From Oscillospiraceae bacterium (GTDB lineage Bacteria; Bacillota; Clostridia; Oscillospirales; Oscillospiraceae), in contig JAHHRV010000004.1 in NCBI GenBank assembly GCA_020025595.1, forward strand, positions 1-64,000: a stretch of DNA of 64,000 nucleotides. Direction: 5' to 3'. The translations under genes and the position numbers were made by a program. Below the pieces are notes generated by a model. The model made no database searches. It saw nothing but the letters and a program-made list of their open reading frames with translations, and was not told the origin of the DNA. Position 1 is the stretch's first letter. Each line of letters starts with the position of its first letter. Positions 53,016 to 61,408 of this stretch are shown piece by piece.

Positions 53016-54054
53016 TTCTCTGGGTTTCTCTGTGTACCTGTCCACTTTCGAAGAGCAGTGGCCCACACTGCGTAACTGGTCGGGTACTGAAGCCCCGGTT
53101 TTCCTCTCGTTGCACATCAGCGAAGAATTTGATCCGGACTACTGCCGCCGCGCAGAAGAGATCTGTCATCGGCTGGCAGATCACAGCTTCCGAATCATCG
53201 CTGATGTGTCAACAAAGACCTCCTCTCAATTTGGCGAGCCGGATCTGATCCGGCTCGCCCTTCGTCTTCGCGTCTGGGCACTGCGAATCGACTATGGGTT
53301 CTCCCGGGAGGAAATCGAGGCCATGGCTGCAAAAATGCCAATTGTTCTGAACGCTTCCACCACATCGTATGACGATGCTCTCGCCATCAGCAGCAAGGGC
53401 AGTCAGGTATTTGCCCTGCACAATTTCTATCCCCGGCCGGAAACAGGTCTGGACGAAGAACTGCTGCTGGACACCACAAAAATGCTGCAATCCGCCGGAC
53501 TGAAGGTGCTCTCCTTCATCCCCGGCGACACCCGCAAGCGAGGCCCGATTTTTGAGGGTCTGCCCACTCTGGAGGAGCACCGGGATGCCCTGCCCAGTGC
53601 CGCATTCGTAGATCTGGCGCTGCGCTTCGGCATGGACGACATCTTCCTTGCAGACCCCGGAATCAGCGAAACCGAGCAGCAGCGCATCGCCAAATTCTGC
53701 AAAGAAAATATCATCTCTGTTCCGGCGGTTTTGAACCCGGAATACGAGAGCCTTTACGATCAGGTATTCACCTGCCGTGTGGATTCCCCAAAATGGCTGG
53801 TTCGCTTTACCGAGTCCCGGATGTACTCCTGCATCGGAAAACCTGTCGAGCCGGGAAACTGCATCCAAAGAGATCGGGGGGCAATTACCATTGACAACAT
53901 CGAATACGGACGCTATACCGGTGAAATCCAGATGATCCGTGCTCCGCTGAAAGCAGACCATCGGGTTAATGTCATAGGCAATGTGCCGCAAAATGCATGG
54001 CTGCTGATGGACCGCATTCGCGGCGGTCAGAAATTCATGCTTGTGCGTCCCTGA
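53008..54054 (+). CDS. mupG: 6-phospho-N-acetylmuramidase (MupG, DUF871)
   Basis: A 348-residue protein of the DUF871/MupG family: an N-terminal TIM barrel beginning LGFSVYLSTFEE with the conserved LHNFYPRPETGLDE segment near residue 133 and a C-terminal cyclophilin-like domain from about 240. In Staphylococcus aureus MupG splits MurNAc-6P-GlcNAc into MurNAc-6P and GlcNAc. Its ATG overlaps the murP stop by 8 bp, so import and cleavage are coupled. The same mupG-murQ-murP-murR set is known in S. aureus. Confidence 0.92.
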   Translation: MLNSLGFSVYLSTFEEQWPTLRNWSGTEAPVFLSLHISEEFDPDYCRRAEEICHRLADHSFRIIADVSTKTSSQFGEPDLIRLALRLRVWALRIDYGFSREEIEAMAAKMPIVLNASTTSYDDALAISSKGSQVFALHNFYPRPETGLDEELLLDTTKMLQSAGLKVLSFIPGDTRKRGPIFEGLPTLEEHRDALPSAAFVDLALRFGMDDIFLADPGISETEQQRIAKFCKENIISVPAVLNPEYESLYDQVFTCRVDSPKWLVRFTESRMYSCIGKPVEPGNCIQRDRGAITIDNIEYGRYTGEIQMIRAPLKADHRVNVIGNVPQNAWLLMDRIRGGQKFMLVRP

Positions 54055-54067
54055 AGAAAGGATCTAT

Positions 54068-54904
54068 ATGGAAATTAAGCTGATCGCCATGGACTTAGAC
54101 GGGACAACCCTGTTGCCCGACCATTGCTCTTTTTCTCCCGCACTCATATCTGCACTGGAAAAAGCCCATCAAAAAGGCATCATGATCGTGCCGGTGACCG
54201 GCCGGCAGTTTGGAATGCTGCCGCCGATTCTCAAGGAGCATCCTGTCTGGGAAAATTACGCAATTCTGTGCAACGGCGGACAGATCCGCAATGCACAAAC
54301 CGGTGAAATCCTTCACAGCCTCACTCTGAGTGACGACACGCTGAAGGCGCTGCTGGCGCTTTCCAGAGAATATAACCTTCCCATTGAGTTTTCTGCCAAC
54401 AGCCGCCTGCATCTGACACAGGAATCTGTAGAAGCCCAGCGACTGGACCCCACCATCGCATTCCATGTCAATACCATACTGCCGGAGTACGGCATCATTG
54501 AACAGTCCCTGGACCATATGTGCACCAGCAAGGACCTGCCCATTGAAAAGGTGAACATTCAGTGTGTGCCTGCCGAACTGCGAACCACACTGGAACAGCG
54601 TCTGCAGGGGATAAATGTATCCGCTGTCTGGTCGTCAGAAAATACGCTGGAGATTTCCAACATCGATGCTACCAAGGGCAATGCTCTGGGTAAGCTGTGC
54701 AGCATCCTGGGTGTACCCACGGAGTGTGTGATGGCTATGGGTGACAGTGGCAACGACATCTCCATGCTGCAGCTGGCAGGACTGAGCGTCGCCATGGGAA
54801 ATGCCCCGGACTTTGTGAAAGAGCACGCCGATGTGATCACCGACCGCAACAACGAAGACGGCGCAGCCCACGCCATTGAGCGCTACTGTCTTTCATCCAA
54901 CTGA
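54068..54904 (+). CDS. Cof-type HAD family phosphatase
   Basis: A 278-residue HAD hydrolase: motif I MDLDGTTLL (D9 and D11), motif III lysine in DATKGNAL near 200, motif IV GDSGNDISML near 225, and a C2B cap between. Cof proteins dephosphorylate sugar phosphates or nucleotides. It is last in the MurNAc operon, 13 bp after mupG, so a sugar-phosphate overflow role is plausible. ATG 54068 is preferred for its AAAGGA SD. Confidence 0.87.
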   Translation: MEIKLIAMDLDGTTLLPDHCSFSPALISALEKAHQKGIMIVPVTGRQFGMLPPILKEHPVWENYAILCNGGQIRNAQTGEILHSLTLSDDTLKALLALSREYNLPIEFSANSRLHLTQESVEAQRLDPTIAFHVNTILPEYGIIEQSLDHMCTSKDLPIEKVNIQCVPAELRTTLEQRLQGINVSAVWSSENTLEISNIDATKGNALGKLCSILGVPTECVMAMGDSGNDISMLQLAGLSVAMGNAPDFVKEHADVITDRNNEDGAAHAIERYCLSSN

Positions 54905-54924
54905 TTTTACCTGAAACATAAAGC

Positions 54925-54962
54925 AAAAAGAGGAAACACCGGTTCGGTGTTTCCTCTTTTTG
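54925..54962. terminator. Bidirectional terminator between the HAD gene and yerC
   Basis: AAAAAGAGGAAACACCG / CGGTGTTTCCTCTTTTT perfect 17-bp stem. Confidence 0.95.
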
Positions 54963-54990
54963 CTAGGAAGTATCTCGTGATCTTTGCCCT

Positions 54991-55269
54991 TTACTCCTTT
55001 TTCAGCAGCTTTGAATATCCGTTGCCATACTGGACACACCGGGACACCCGGCTGAGTGTGGCAGAGGAAATATCCGACTGGGCAATGATCTGATTATAGG
55101 TCTTACCCTCCATCAGGAGCTTGGCAGCAAACACACGCTCGGCCATGTTCTCCACTTCTTTCACGGTGCAAAGGTCGTCAAACAGTGCCCGGCAATCATC
55201 TGCATTATCAATACTGGCAAGCAGCTGAAACAAAGCGTCCAGCTTCTCCTGCTTGGAAATCTGACACAT
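54991..55269 (-). CDS. yerC: YerC/YecD family TrpR-related protein
   Basis: A 92-residue helical protein with the TrpR-like HTH YNQIIAQSDISSATLSRVSRCVQYG near 58-82 (in outline) and an upstream helix LFDDLCTVKEVENMAERV. YerC proteins are TrpR-fold relatives of unknown regulon. It is the fourth gene after an amino-acid ABC transporter, starting 20 bp from the ATPase gene, so it may regulate or sense the transported amino acid. Dyads upstream of the operon are candidate operators. Confidence 0.87.
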   Translation of the reverse strand: MCQISKQEKLDALFQLLASIDNADDCRALFDDLCTVKEVENMAERVFAAKLLMEGKTYNQIIAQSDISSATLSRVSRCVQYGNGYSKLLKKE

Positions 55270-55288
55270 ATTGTGATTCTCCTGTTCC

Positions 55289-56026
55289 TCAGAATTTCTG
55301 TGCGCCTTGGATAAAGGCTCTGGTTTTCTCGCTTTGGGGATGCTCGAACACCTGCTCGGGCGTGCCCATCTCCTCGATCAAACCGTCCGCCATATACATT
55401 ACCACATCTGCCACCTGTTTTGCAAATTCCATTTCGTGCGTGACCACGATCATGGTGTTTTTTTCGTTTTTCAGATTCTGAATCACCCGCAGCACTTCTC
55501 CCGTCAGCTCCGGGTCCAGAGCCGAGGTCGGCTCGTCAAAGCACAGGATTTCCGGATTCAGCGCCAGCGCCCGGGCAATGGCCACCCGCTGCTGCTGACC
55601 GCCGGAAAGCTGGTAGGGATAGGCATCAGCCTTGTGGGAAAGTCCCACCTGAGAAAGCAGATTCTGAGCCTTCTGCTGAATCTGCTCTGCACTGCCCTGC
55701 TTCAAAAGTGCAGGGGCCAGCGTGATATTCTGCAAAACCGTGTACTGGGGAAACAGGTTGAAATTCTGAAACACCAGACCGAAATGCAGCCGGTTCTGCC
55801 GAATCTGTTCCTCTGTGCCCCCGGTGAGAGGCTTGCCGTTTACCAGAATTTCCCCGGCATTGGGAGTTTCCAGAAAGTTCAGGCACCGCAGCAGGGTGGA
55901 CTTGCCGCCGCCGGAGGAGCCGATGATCGCCAGCACCTGACCGGCCTCCAGAGAAAAGGAAACATCCTTCAGCACCTGGGTTTTTCCATAGCTTTTGCTT
56001 AAATTGTTCACCTGTAAAACCTGCAT
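55289..56026 (-). CDS. Polar amino-acid ABC transporter, ATP-binding protein
   Basis: A 245-residue ATPase: Walker A GSSGGGKST near residue 36, Q-loop LVFQNFNLFPQ, signature LSGGQQQRVAIARAL near 140, Walker B ILCFDEPTSALDPE. The LFPQ segment and length match GlnQ/ArtP-type importers. It lies 4 bp downstream of the permease gene. Confidence 0.93.
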   Translation of the reverse strand: MQVLQVNNLSKSYGKTQVLKDVSFSLEAGQVLAIIGSSGGGKSTLLRCLNFLETPNAGEILVNGKPLTGGTEEQIRQNRLHFGLVFQNFNLFPQYTVLQNITLAPALLKQGSAEQIQQKAQNLLSQVGLSHKADAYPYQLSGGQQQRVAIARALALNPEILCFDEPTSALDPELTGEVLRVIQNLKNEKNTMIVVTHEMEFAKQVADVVMYMADGLIEEMGTPEQVFEHPQSEKTRAFIQGAQKF

Positions 56027-56030
56027 ACGC

Positions 56031-56672
56031 TTACCCTCTAAAATAGCTCAGTTTCTTCTCGAAATACCCAAACAGCAGTGTCAGCAGTCCGCTGAACACC
56101 AGATAAAATGCACCGGTGTAAAACAGCGGCCAGATCAGGCCCTTCTTGGTGAAGGCCTGCCCCACATAGATCACCTCGTACACACCGATGATGTGTGCAA
56201 GGGAGGTATCCTTGACCAGAGTGATGATCTCGTTGCTCATGGGGGCTAAGATGCGCTTGACCAGCTGCAGCAGCTCCACCTTGAAAAAAATCTGCTGTTT
56301 GGTCATGCCCAGCACCTGACCGGCCTCGAACTGTCCCTTTGGGATGCTCTCGATGCCGCCCCGGTAGATTTCCGAAAAATAACAGGCGTAGTTGATGGCA
56401 AAGGCCAGAATGACTGCGCTGAATCTGCCAAGGGACGGCAGCCTGAACAGCAGACCCGGGCCATAGAAAATGATGAGCAGCTGCAGCATCAGCGGTGTTC
56501 CCCGGATGACCCACACAAAGCCACGGGTCACCCACCGCAGGGGTGAAAAACCGCTCATGGAGCCGGCGCAGACCACCAATCCCAGAGGAAGTGCGAACGC
56601 CAGTGTCAGAATGAAGATTTTCAGATTCTCCCAGAAGCCAATCAAAAGCTCCCACGATATTTGCATAAACAT
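56031..56672 (-). CDS. Polar amino-acid ABC transporter, permease
   Basis: A 213-residue HisM/GlnP-type permease: about five helices, the RGTPLMLQLLIIFYGPG segment near 58, and the EAA motif GQFEAGQVLGMTKQQ. It follows the binding-protein gene by 36 bp. The overlapping frame from 56697 is a shadow. Confidence 0.92.
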   Translation of the reverse strand: MFMQISWELLIGFWENLKIFILTLAFALPLGLVVCAGSMSGFSPLRWVTRGFVWVIRGTPLMLQLLIIFYGPGLLFRLPSLGRFSAVILAFAINYACYFSEIYRGGIESIPKGQFEAGQVLGMTKQQIFFKVELLQLVKRILAPMSNEIITLVKDTSLAHIIGVYEVIYVGQAFTKKGLIWPLFYTGAFYLVFSGLLTLLFGYFEKKLSYFRG

Positions 56673-56708
56673 GGGTCCGTTCCCCTTTTCCTGTCAAAAT
56701 TATCTGTT

Positions 56709-57497
56709 TTACTCTGCCAGCGTCAGGCTGTACTTTTCAGCCAGCTTTGCCAGAGAGCCGTCGGCAAGCAGTTCATCTATAATCTTGTTCACTTCTTCGG
56801 TCAGGTCGGAATCCTTGCGGAAGCCGATGCCGTATTCCTCGGAAGAAAGCGCAATTCCGGAAGCCAGATCTGCATAGTTGCTGCCCTCGCCGGTCATAGC
56901 GTTGGCCATGGTCAGATCGATGACGCAGGCATCAGAGGTTCCTGCTGCCACTTCCATCATGGCGCCTGCCTGATCCTGCAAAGCAATGTAATCGGTGATG
57001 CCCAACTCCATCAGAGCCGCTTCACCGGCGCTGCCGCTCTCCACGGCGAACCTCAGATCCTTCAGGCTGTCGGTGTCGGGATAGTTGCCGATCTGATCTT
57101 TTTTCATGACCAGCACCTGAGCATTGATCACATAGGGATCTGTGCAGCTGGTGTTCAGCCGAACTTCCTCCGTGATGCTCATGCCGTTCCAGATGGCATC
57201 AATATTTTTCGTTTCCAGTTCGTAGAATTTCTGGCTCCAGTCAGACAGAATCATAAATTCCACCTCGACCCCCAGCTTTTCACCCACCAGCCGGGCAAAC
57301 TCTGCATCGAAGCCGGTCCACTGGCCGTTTTCATTCTTATAATCCATGGGCTCATACTCTGTGATGCCCACTTTCATAACGCCCTGCTGCTGAAGATAGG
57401 CCTTGTCGGAGTCAAATTTTTCGCCGCAGCCTGCCAGACAAGCACACATCATCATTCCTGCCAGAACCAATGCAAATGCCTTTTTCATAAAATCCAA
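56709..57497 (-). CDS. Amino-acid ABC transporter substrate-binding lipoprotein
   Basis: A 262-residue exported protein with a signal peptide and lipobox CLAGC near residue 24. The mature part follows the SBP family 3 layout: VGITEYEPMDY, WTGFDAEFARLVGEKLG, IDAIWNGMSITEEV and a C-terminal GSLAKLAEKY. It binds a polar amino acid, identity unknown. First gene of the transporter-yerC operon. An alternative ATG three codons downstream (MKKAFAL) is also plausible. Confidence 0.92.
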   Translation of the reverse strand: MDFMKKAFALVLAGMMMCACLAGCGEKFDSDKAYLQQQGVMKVGITEYEPMDYKNENGQWTGFDAEFARLVGEKLGVEVEFMILSDWSQKFYELETKNIDAIWNGMSITEEVRLNTSCTDPYVINAQVLVMKKDQIGNYPDTDSLKDLRFAVESGSAGEAALMELGITDYIALQDQAGAMMEVAAGTSDACVIDLTMANAMTGEGSNYADLASGIALSSEEYGIGFRKDSDLTEEVNKIIDELLADGSLAKLAEKYSLTLAE

Positions 57498-57541
57498 TCC
57501 TTCCTGCCCGTCCGTTGGGGATGTTTGATATGCTCATTTTA

Positions 57542-57642
57542 CTTTACTTCGCTAAAGTTGTAAAGTATTATTTCGTCCAATCCGGCAAATTCGGCAGGGT
57601 ACACAGATTCCGTCTTCGCTTTATCACTTTATCTTGGTAAAG
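57542..57642 (-). promoter_or_regulatory. Pair of mirrored dyads upstream of the amino-acid transporter operon
   Basis: Dyad 1 CTTTA-n6-TAAAG at 57542-57557 with an extra TAAAG at 57561; dyad 2 CTTTA-n6-TAAAG at 57627-57642 with an extra CTTTA at 57619. Centres are 85 bp (about eight helical turns) apart and the extra half-sites point inward from each end in mirror fashion. A good candidate for cooperative or looping repression. Confidence 0.65.
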
Positions 57643-57713
57643 TATCACAAGCAGCCAAAGCCCCACAGCAGATTCCGTCTGCCGCAGAATCCGGCGAAAT
57701 TCTTTATTCAGCG

Positions 57714-57757
57714 CAAAAAAGCAGCCTCTTTCGGGCAATTGTGCTCAAAAGAGGCTG
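57714..57757 (-). terminator. Terminator of the HAD-IIA phosphatase gene
   Basis: AGCCTCTTT / AAAGAGGCT stem extended by GGCA / GTGC pairing; minus-strand T6 follows. Confidence 0.85.
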
Positions 57758-57778
57758 TCTGTGTCAATTTTTCACGGC

Positions 57779-58591
57779 TTATGCCTTTGCAGCAGGGGCT
57801 TTCTTTTGCAGCTGTGCCTGCTTGACGATGTCGCCCACGCCGTCCAGCACCATGCTGGGCCGGTAGGCAAAGGTTCTCAGGGTCTCCCGGGAGGAAACGC
57901 CGGACAGCACCAGAATGGTGGACATACCGCTCTCCATGCCGGAAATCACATCCGTATCCATCCGGTCGCCCACCATGACCGCCTCGGAAGAATGGCAGCC
58001 CAGCAGCCGCAGTCCCGTGCGCATCATCAGAGGGTTGGGCTTGCCGCAGAAGTAAGCCTGGGTTCCGGTGGCCATCTCAATGGGTGCCACCAGTGCCCGG
58101 CAGGCCGGGGCAATGCCGTTTTCGATGGGGCCGGACAGGTCAGAGTTGGCGCCGATGAGCTTTGCGCCCCGCATCACCAGATTCGTAGCTTTGGTCAGGG
58201 TGTCCAGGGAATACGCCTTGCCCTCGCCGATGACCACATAGTCCGGGTTCACATCGTTCATGGTGATTCCCGCATCGTAAAGGGCATTGAGCAGTCCGGC
58301 TTCGCCGATGACATACACCGAGCACCCGGGAGACTGCTCCTTCAGGAATGCCGCAGTTGCCAGAGCGCTGGTATAAAAGTGCTTTTCCGGCACATCCAGA
58401 CCCATCCGGGCCAGCTTCTGCTGGAGCTCCTTGGGGGTGGAACCGCTGTTATTGGTCAGGAACAGAAATTCCTTCTTTTCACGGTGAAGCCAGTCAATAA
58501 ACTCCGCGACACCGGGTAAAATCTTATTTCCATGGTAGATGACTCCATCCATATCACAGATGAAGCCCTTTTTTTCTTCAAAATGAATCAT
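57779..58591 (-). CDS. HAD-IIA family phosphatase (NagD-like)
   Basis: A 270-residue protein: motif I CDMDGVIYHG (D13 and D15), motif II LTNNSG near 46, the C2A cap with GANSDLSGP, motif III FCGKPNP near 181 and motif IV GDRMDTDV near 207. NagD-type enzymes dephosphorylate nucleotides and sugar phosphates. C-terminal tail is Ala/Lys-rich. Transcribed alone; no substrate can be assigned. Confidence 0.9.
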   Translation of the reverse strand: MIHFEEKKGFICDMDGVIYHGNKILPGVAEFIDWLHREKKEFLFLTNNSGSTPKELQQKLARMGLDVPEKHFYTSALATAAFLKEQSPGCSVYVIGEAGLLNALYDAGITMNDVNPDYVVIGEGKAYSLDTLTKATNLVMRGAKLIGANSDLSGPIENGIAPACRALVAPIEMATGTQAYFCGKPNPLMMRTGLRLLGCHSSEAVMVGDRMDTDVISGMESGMSTILVLSGVSSRETLRTFAYRPSMVLDGVGDIVKQAQLQKKAPAAKA

Positions 58592-58715
58592 ATAGAATCC
58601 TCTCTATTGATAATTATTCAGACATTTTCATTACGCGATCATTATATCGGCAGGAAATCTGCAAAACAATCAAATAAGGATGAATTCTATGTAAATTTTG
58701 CGTAAAGTGGGTCGA

Positions 58716-59507
58716 TTATTGCTTCACCCGGTCCAAAGGCTTCAGGGAGCCCACCACAAGATACCGTGCATCCTGGAATTCATAGGCGCAGGTGGACAGC
58801 GTGACGGTGTGCTCGACGCTCTGCAGATCTGTCTGTACGGAAAGCTCGGACTGCGCCATGACTTTTTCCATGAATTCGTCGAATCCGTTTCTGGAGATGG
58901 GGAAATCATACAGGTCGGAGTTTGCATCCGTCAGGACGGCGGCCATCACATCGATTTTGTAATCCGCCTCCGGGGTCAGCAGATAGATGACAGGGTGCTT
59001 TTCAAAATACTCCTGGTCCAGGTAATCCTCCAGCAGAGCAAACATACCGTCGTTGTTCATGTTGTGACCGTAGATGATGCTGTTGTAGTCTGCAAATTTC
59101 TCGTCACAGCGGTAGTCCATGAAAATACAGCCGGAATAGTTGTACTCTCCGTTCCACATCCGCCGCAGGTAATAATCATTGTCCGAGCCCTGGATGATAG
59201 GGAAATTCAGCGCAGTATCCGGGCAGTAGATCCAGCCCACCACATCCTCATTTTCCTGGAGCAATGCGTCAAAATCCACCTGAATGGGTGCAACATTCTT
59301 TGGCTCGGTGGGATTTGTTTCCCGGTCGGGCTTTGCATGGTCCTGAGTATTGGGTTTGACAAACTTTTCGCTGGCGCTGGCATAGGTCTTGTTCGCCTGA
59401 GCGTAGCCGCTGTAAATCTTATAGAGCTGGAATCCGGAATAACACATCACGCAGATGCAAAGGATCAGCAATACCGTTCGCAAAAATTTTTTCATCTGTG
59501 CCGCCAT
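58716..59507 (-). CDS. Class B sortase
   Basis: About 263 residues from ATG 59507: an N-terminal membrane anchor (8-28), a polar linker, then the sortase barrel with catalytic His in IYGHNMN, catalytic Cys in TLSTCAYEF and Arg in DARYLVVG. The YxxxxYI-type (IYGHN) and STC pattern is that of class B enzymes that attach iron-uptake or pilus proteins to the wall. The SD GGAGGTG sits 17 nt upstream of this ATG, so the exact start (59507 or 59495) is uncertain. No sorting-signal protein is in the window. Confidence 0.85.
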   Translation of the reverse strand: MAAQMKKFLRTVLLILCICVMCYSGFQLYKIYSGYAQANKTYASASEKFVKPNTQDHAKPDRETNPTEPKNVAPIQVDFDALLQENEDVVGWIYCPDTALNFPIIQGSDNDYYLRRMWNGEYNYSGCIFMDYRCDEKFADYNSIIYGHNMNNDGMFALLEDYLDQEYFEKHPVIYLLTPEADYKIDVMAAVLTDANSDLYDFPISRNGFDEFMEKVMAQSELSVQTDLQSVEHTVTLSTCAYEFQDARYLVVGSLKPLDRVKQ

Positions 59508-59592
59508 ACTGTCCGTATGGCATTCACCTCCATCCGTGCTTTTCAGGGTGATTATACTATGAATCTGCCAAAAAGCCAATGCCTTTTCCAAA

Positions 59593-59634
59593 TGTGATAA
59601 TATCACAGAACAAGTGCGCCGCTTGGGGTATACT
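59593..59634 (+). promoter_or_regulatory. Palindrome and -10 box upstream of the thioredoxin operon
   Basis: Perfect 15-bp palindrome TGTGATA-A-TATCACA (59593-59607); TATACT -10 at 59629-59634. With a start near 59641 the palindrome centre is at about -41. No usual -35 box is present, as expected for an activator-dependent promoter. Confidence 0.65.
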
Positions 59635-59668
59635 AAGGTCACTAAGAAACCGAAAGGAGCTATGAAAC

Positions 59669-59992
59669 ATGGCTGTTATTAATATGAATTCCGAACTGTT
59701 CCATAAAAGCGTTAACGAGGGCGAAAAGCCCGTTCTGGTAGATTTCTGGGCTCCCTGGTGCCTGTACTGCCGCCGCATTTCCGCCGCATACGACCAGATC
59801 GGCGAGCAGTACGCAGACAAAATCGAGGTGGCAAAGGTCAACATCGACGAAAACCCCGAGCTTGCCGCTCAGGAGCGCATTGAAGTGATCCCCACCCTGG
59901 TGCTTTACCACAAGGGTCAGGCGCTGGGCTCCATCGTGGCTCCCGAATCCAAGGCACGCATCGAAGAATTTATCCAGGAACACATGGGCTGA
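59669..59992 (+). CDS. Thioredoxin-like protein with WCLYC active site
   Basis: A 107-residue thioredoxin fold: FWAPWCLYC active site (C31, C34) and the cis-Pro in VIPTLVLY (P75). The active-site dipeptide is LY rather than the usual GP, which should shift redox potential and partners. It is followed 15 bp later by its presumed reductase. SD AAAGGAGC precedes ATG 59669. Confidence 0.9.
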   Translation: MAVINMNSELFHKSVNEGEKPVLVDFWAPWCLYCRRISAAYDQIGEQYADKIEVAKVNIDENPELAAQERIEVIPTLVLYHKGQALGSIVAPESKARIEEFIQEHMG

Positions 59993-60007
59993 GCCCAGGA
60001 GGTTACT

Positions 60008-60928
60008 ATGAATCACATTTATGATCTGATCATCATCGGCGGTGGCCCCGCCGGCTACACCGCCGCACTCTACGGAGCCCGGGCAGGTCTTGACACGCTG
60101 GTCATCGAACGGCTGTCCGCCGGTGGCCAGATGGCTCTGACCGCCCAGATTGACAACTACCCTGGCTTTGAAAACGGCGTTGACGGCTTTACTCTGGGCC
60201 AGAATATGCAGTCCGGTGCCGAGCGCTTCGGCGCAAAATCCGTCCTGGCAGATGTGTCCAAGGTGGATCTGATGCCGAAAATCAAGGTCATCGAGACCTC
60301 CGAGGGCACCTTCCACGCCCGCACTGTAGCCATCGCCACCGGCGCAAATCACCGGGAGCTGGGTCTTCCCAACGAGCAGGCTCTTGTGGGCAGAGGCGTC
60401 GCCTACTGTGCTGCCTGCGACGGTATGTTCTACCGGGGCAAGACCGTGGTAGTGGTTGGCGGCGGCAACACCGCAGCCGCAGACGCAATGCTGCTGTCCA
60501 GAGTTGCAAAGAAGGTCATTCTGGTTCACCGCAGAGACACCCTGCGTGCCACCAAGATCTACCACAAGCCTCTGATGGAGGCGGAAAATGTGGAATTCCA
60601 CTGGAACAGCGCCGTTGCCGAGCTGCTGGCTGACGAAAAACTGAAGGCCGTGAAGCTGAAGGATGTAAACACCGGAGAAGAGACTGTCGTGGAAACCGAC
60701 GGACTGTTCGTCAGCATCGGCAGAAAGCCCGCTACTGACCTTGTAAAAGATCAGCTGGAGCTGGATCGTTCCGGCTACATCGTGGCAGGAGAATCCACCC
60801 AGACCAGCATTCCCGGTGTGTATGCCATCGGCGATGTGCGCACCAAGCAGGTTCGGCAGGTGGTAACCGCCGTGGCAGACGGTGCCGTGGCAGTCCATCA
60901 GGCAGAGGAATACCTGGCAAGCCTGTAA
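60008..60928 (+). CDS. trxB: Thioredoxin reductase
   Basis: A 306-residue flavoprotein: FAD motif GGGPAG (11-16), redox motif C134-A-A-C137 in AYCAACDG, NADPH motif GGGNTAAADA with HRRDTLRATK near 181 (the arginines for NADPH are kept), and C-terminal GVYAIGDVR. It reduces the neighbouring thioredoxin-like protein. The usual GGGDSAxEE motif is changed to GGGNTAAAD. SD CAGGAGG precedes ATG 60008. Confidence 0.93.
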   Translation: MNHIYDLIIIGGGPAGYTAALYGARAGLDTLVIERLSAGGQMALTAQIDNYPGFENGVDGFTLGQNMQSGAERFGAKSVLADVSKVDLMPKIKVIETSEGTFHARTVAIATGANHRELGLPNEQALVGRGVAYCAACDGMFYRGKTVVVVGGGNTAAADAMLLSRVAKKVILVHRRDTLRATKIYHKPLMEAENVEFHWNSAVAELLADEKLKAVKLKDVNTGEETVVETDGLFVSIGRKPATDLVKDQLELDRSGYIVAGESTQTSIPGVYAIGDVRTKQVRQVVTAVADGAVAVHQAEEYLASL

Positions 60929-61045
60929 ATTCAACTTGTTCTCCTTGGGAAACCGCTGAACCCGGTTTCTGTATATGATAAAATCAAAATATGTGGTACT
61001 GATTTTTTCAAAGCTGCGCATGACCGGAAATCATGTGCAAAAGCA

Positions 61046-61087
61046 GACCGGAGCGTATCGAATTTCGTTACGCTCCGGTCGTTTTTT
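61046..61087 (+). terminator. Terminator after trxB
   Basis: GACCGGAGCGTA / TACGCTCCGGTC perfect 12-bp stem then T6. Confidence 0.93.
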
Positions 61088-61130
61088 GTGGAATCCACGA
61101 GTTTTCTCGCAAAGCAGAATGCAGAAAACC

Positions 61131-61364
61131 TTACTTTTCAAATGCTACATTTTTCTCCAGCAATTGCCGTAATTCCTGCAATTCTTCCTGAGAAAGGTGG
61201 TTTTGATTCACCATAACGACTCGGTTATCCCCTCTTTTGATATAGAGGTATTCCCCCGTCGTTCCATACGCCTTGAATGCACTCCAATGGTTCCTGCTTT
61301 CACCCAAATGATTCTGAATATGGATGCCATCTTCAGCATTCAGCTCTGTTTTGCACCGTACCAT
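61131..61364 (-). CDS. Small protein resembling a YcxB C-terminal domain
   Basis: A 77-residue soluble protein with no membrane helices. Its C-terminal half (YLYIKRGDNRVVMVNQNHLS, then a Gln/Glu/Leu helix) matches the PH-like end of YcxB proteins such as the one at 34.6 kb, and the N-terminal half is the start of the same fold. It could be a remnant of a longer YcxB gene or a genuine single-domain protein. AGGAG lies 8 nt before ATG 61364, which favours a live gene. Confidence 0.6.
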   Translation of the reverse strand: MVRCKTELNAEDGIHIQNHLGESRNHWSAFKAYGTTGEYLYIKRGDNRVVMVNQNHLSQEELQELRQLLEKNVAFEK

Positions 61365-61408
61365 GCTGCTCAGCTCCTGTCTCAGTTCCCAAAGGAGCAG
61401 CGATCTTT

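Noticed and set aside
51507..53117. 536-codon minus-strand frame over murP
   Set aside because: Gln/Asn/Gly-rich shadow of the PTS gene; no motif, wrong strand.
56038..56697. Overlapping 219-codon minus-strand frame in the ABC permease region
   Set aside because: Out-of-frame shadow of the permease; the true frame has the EAA motif and membrane helices.
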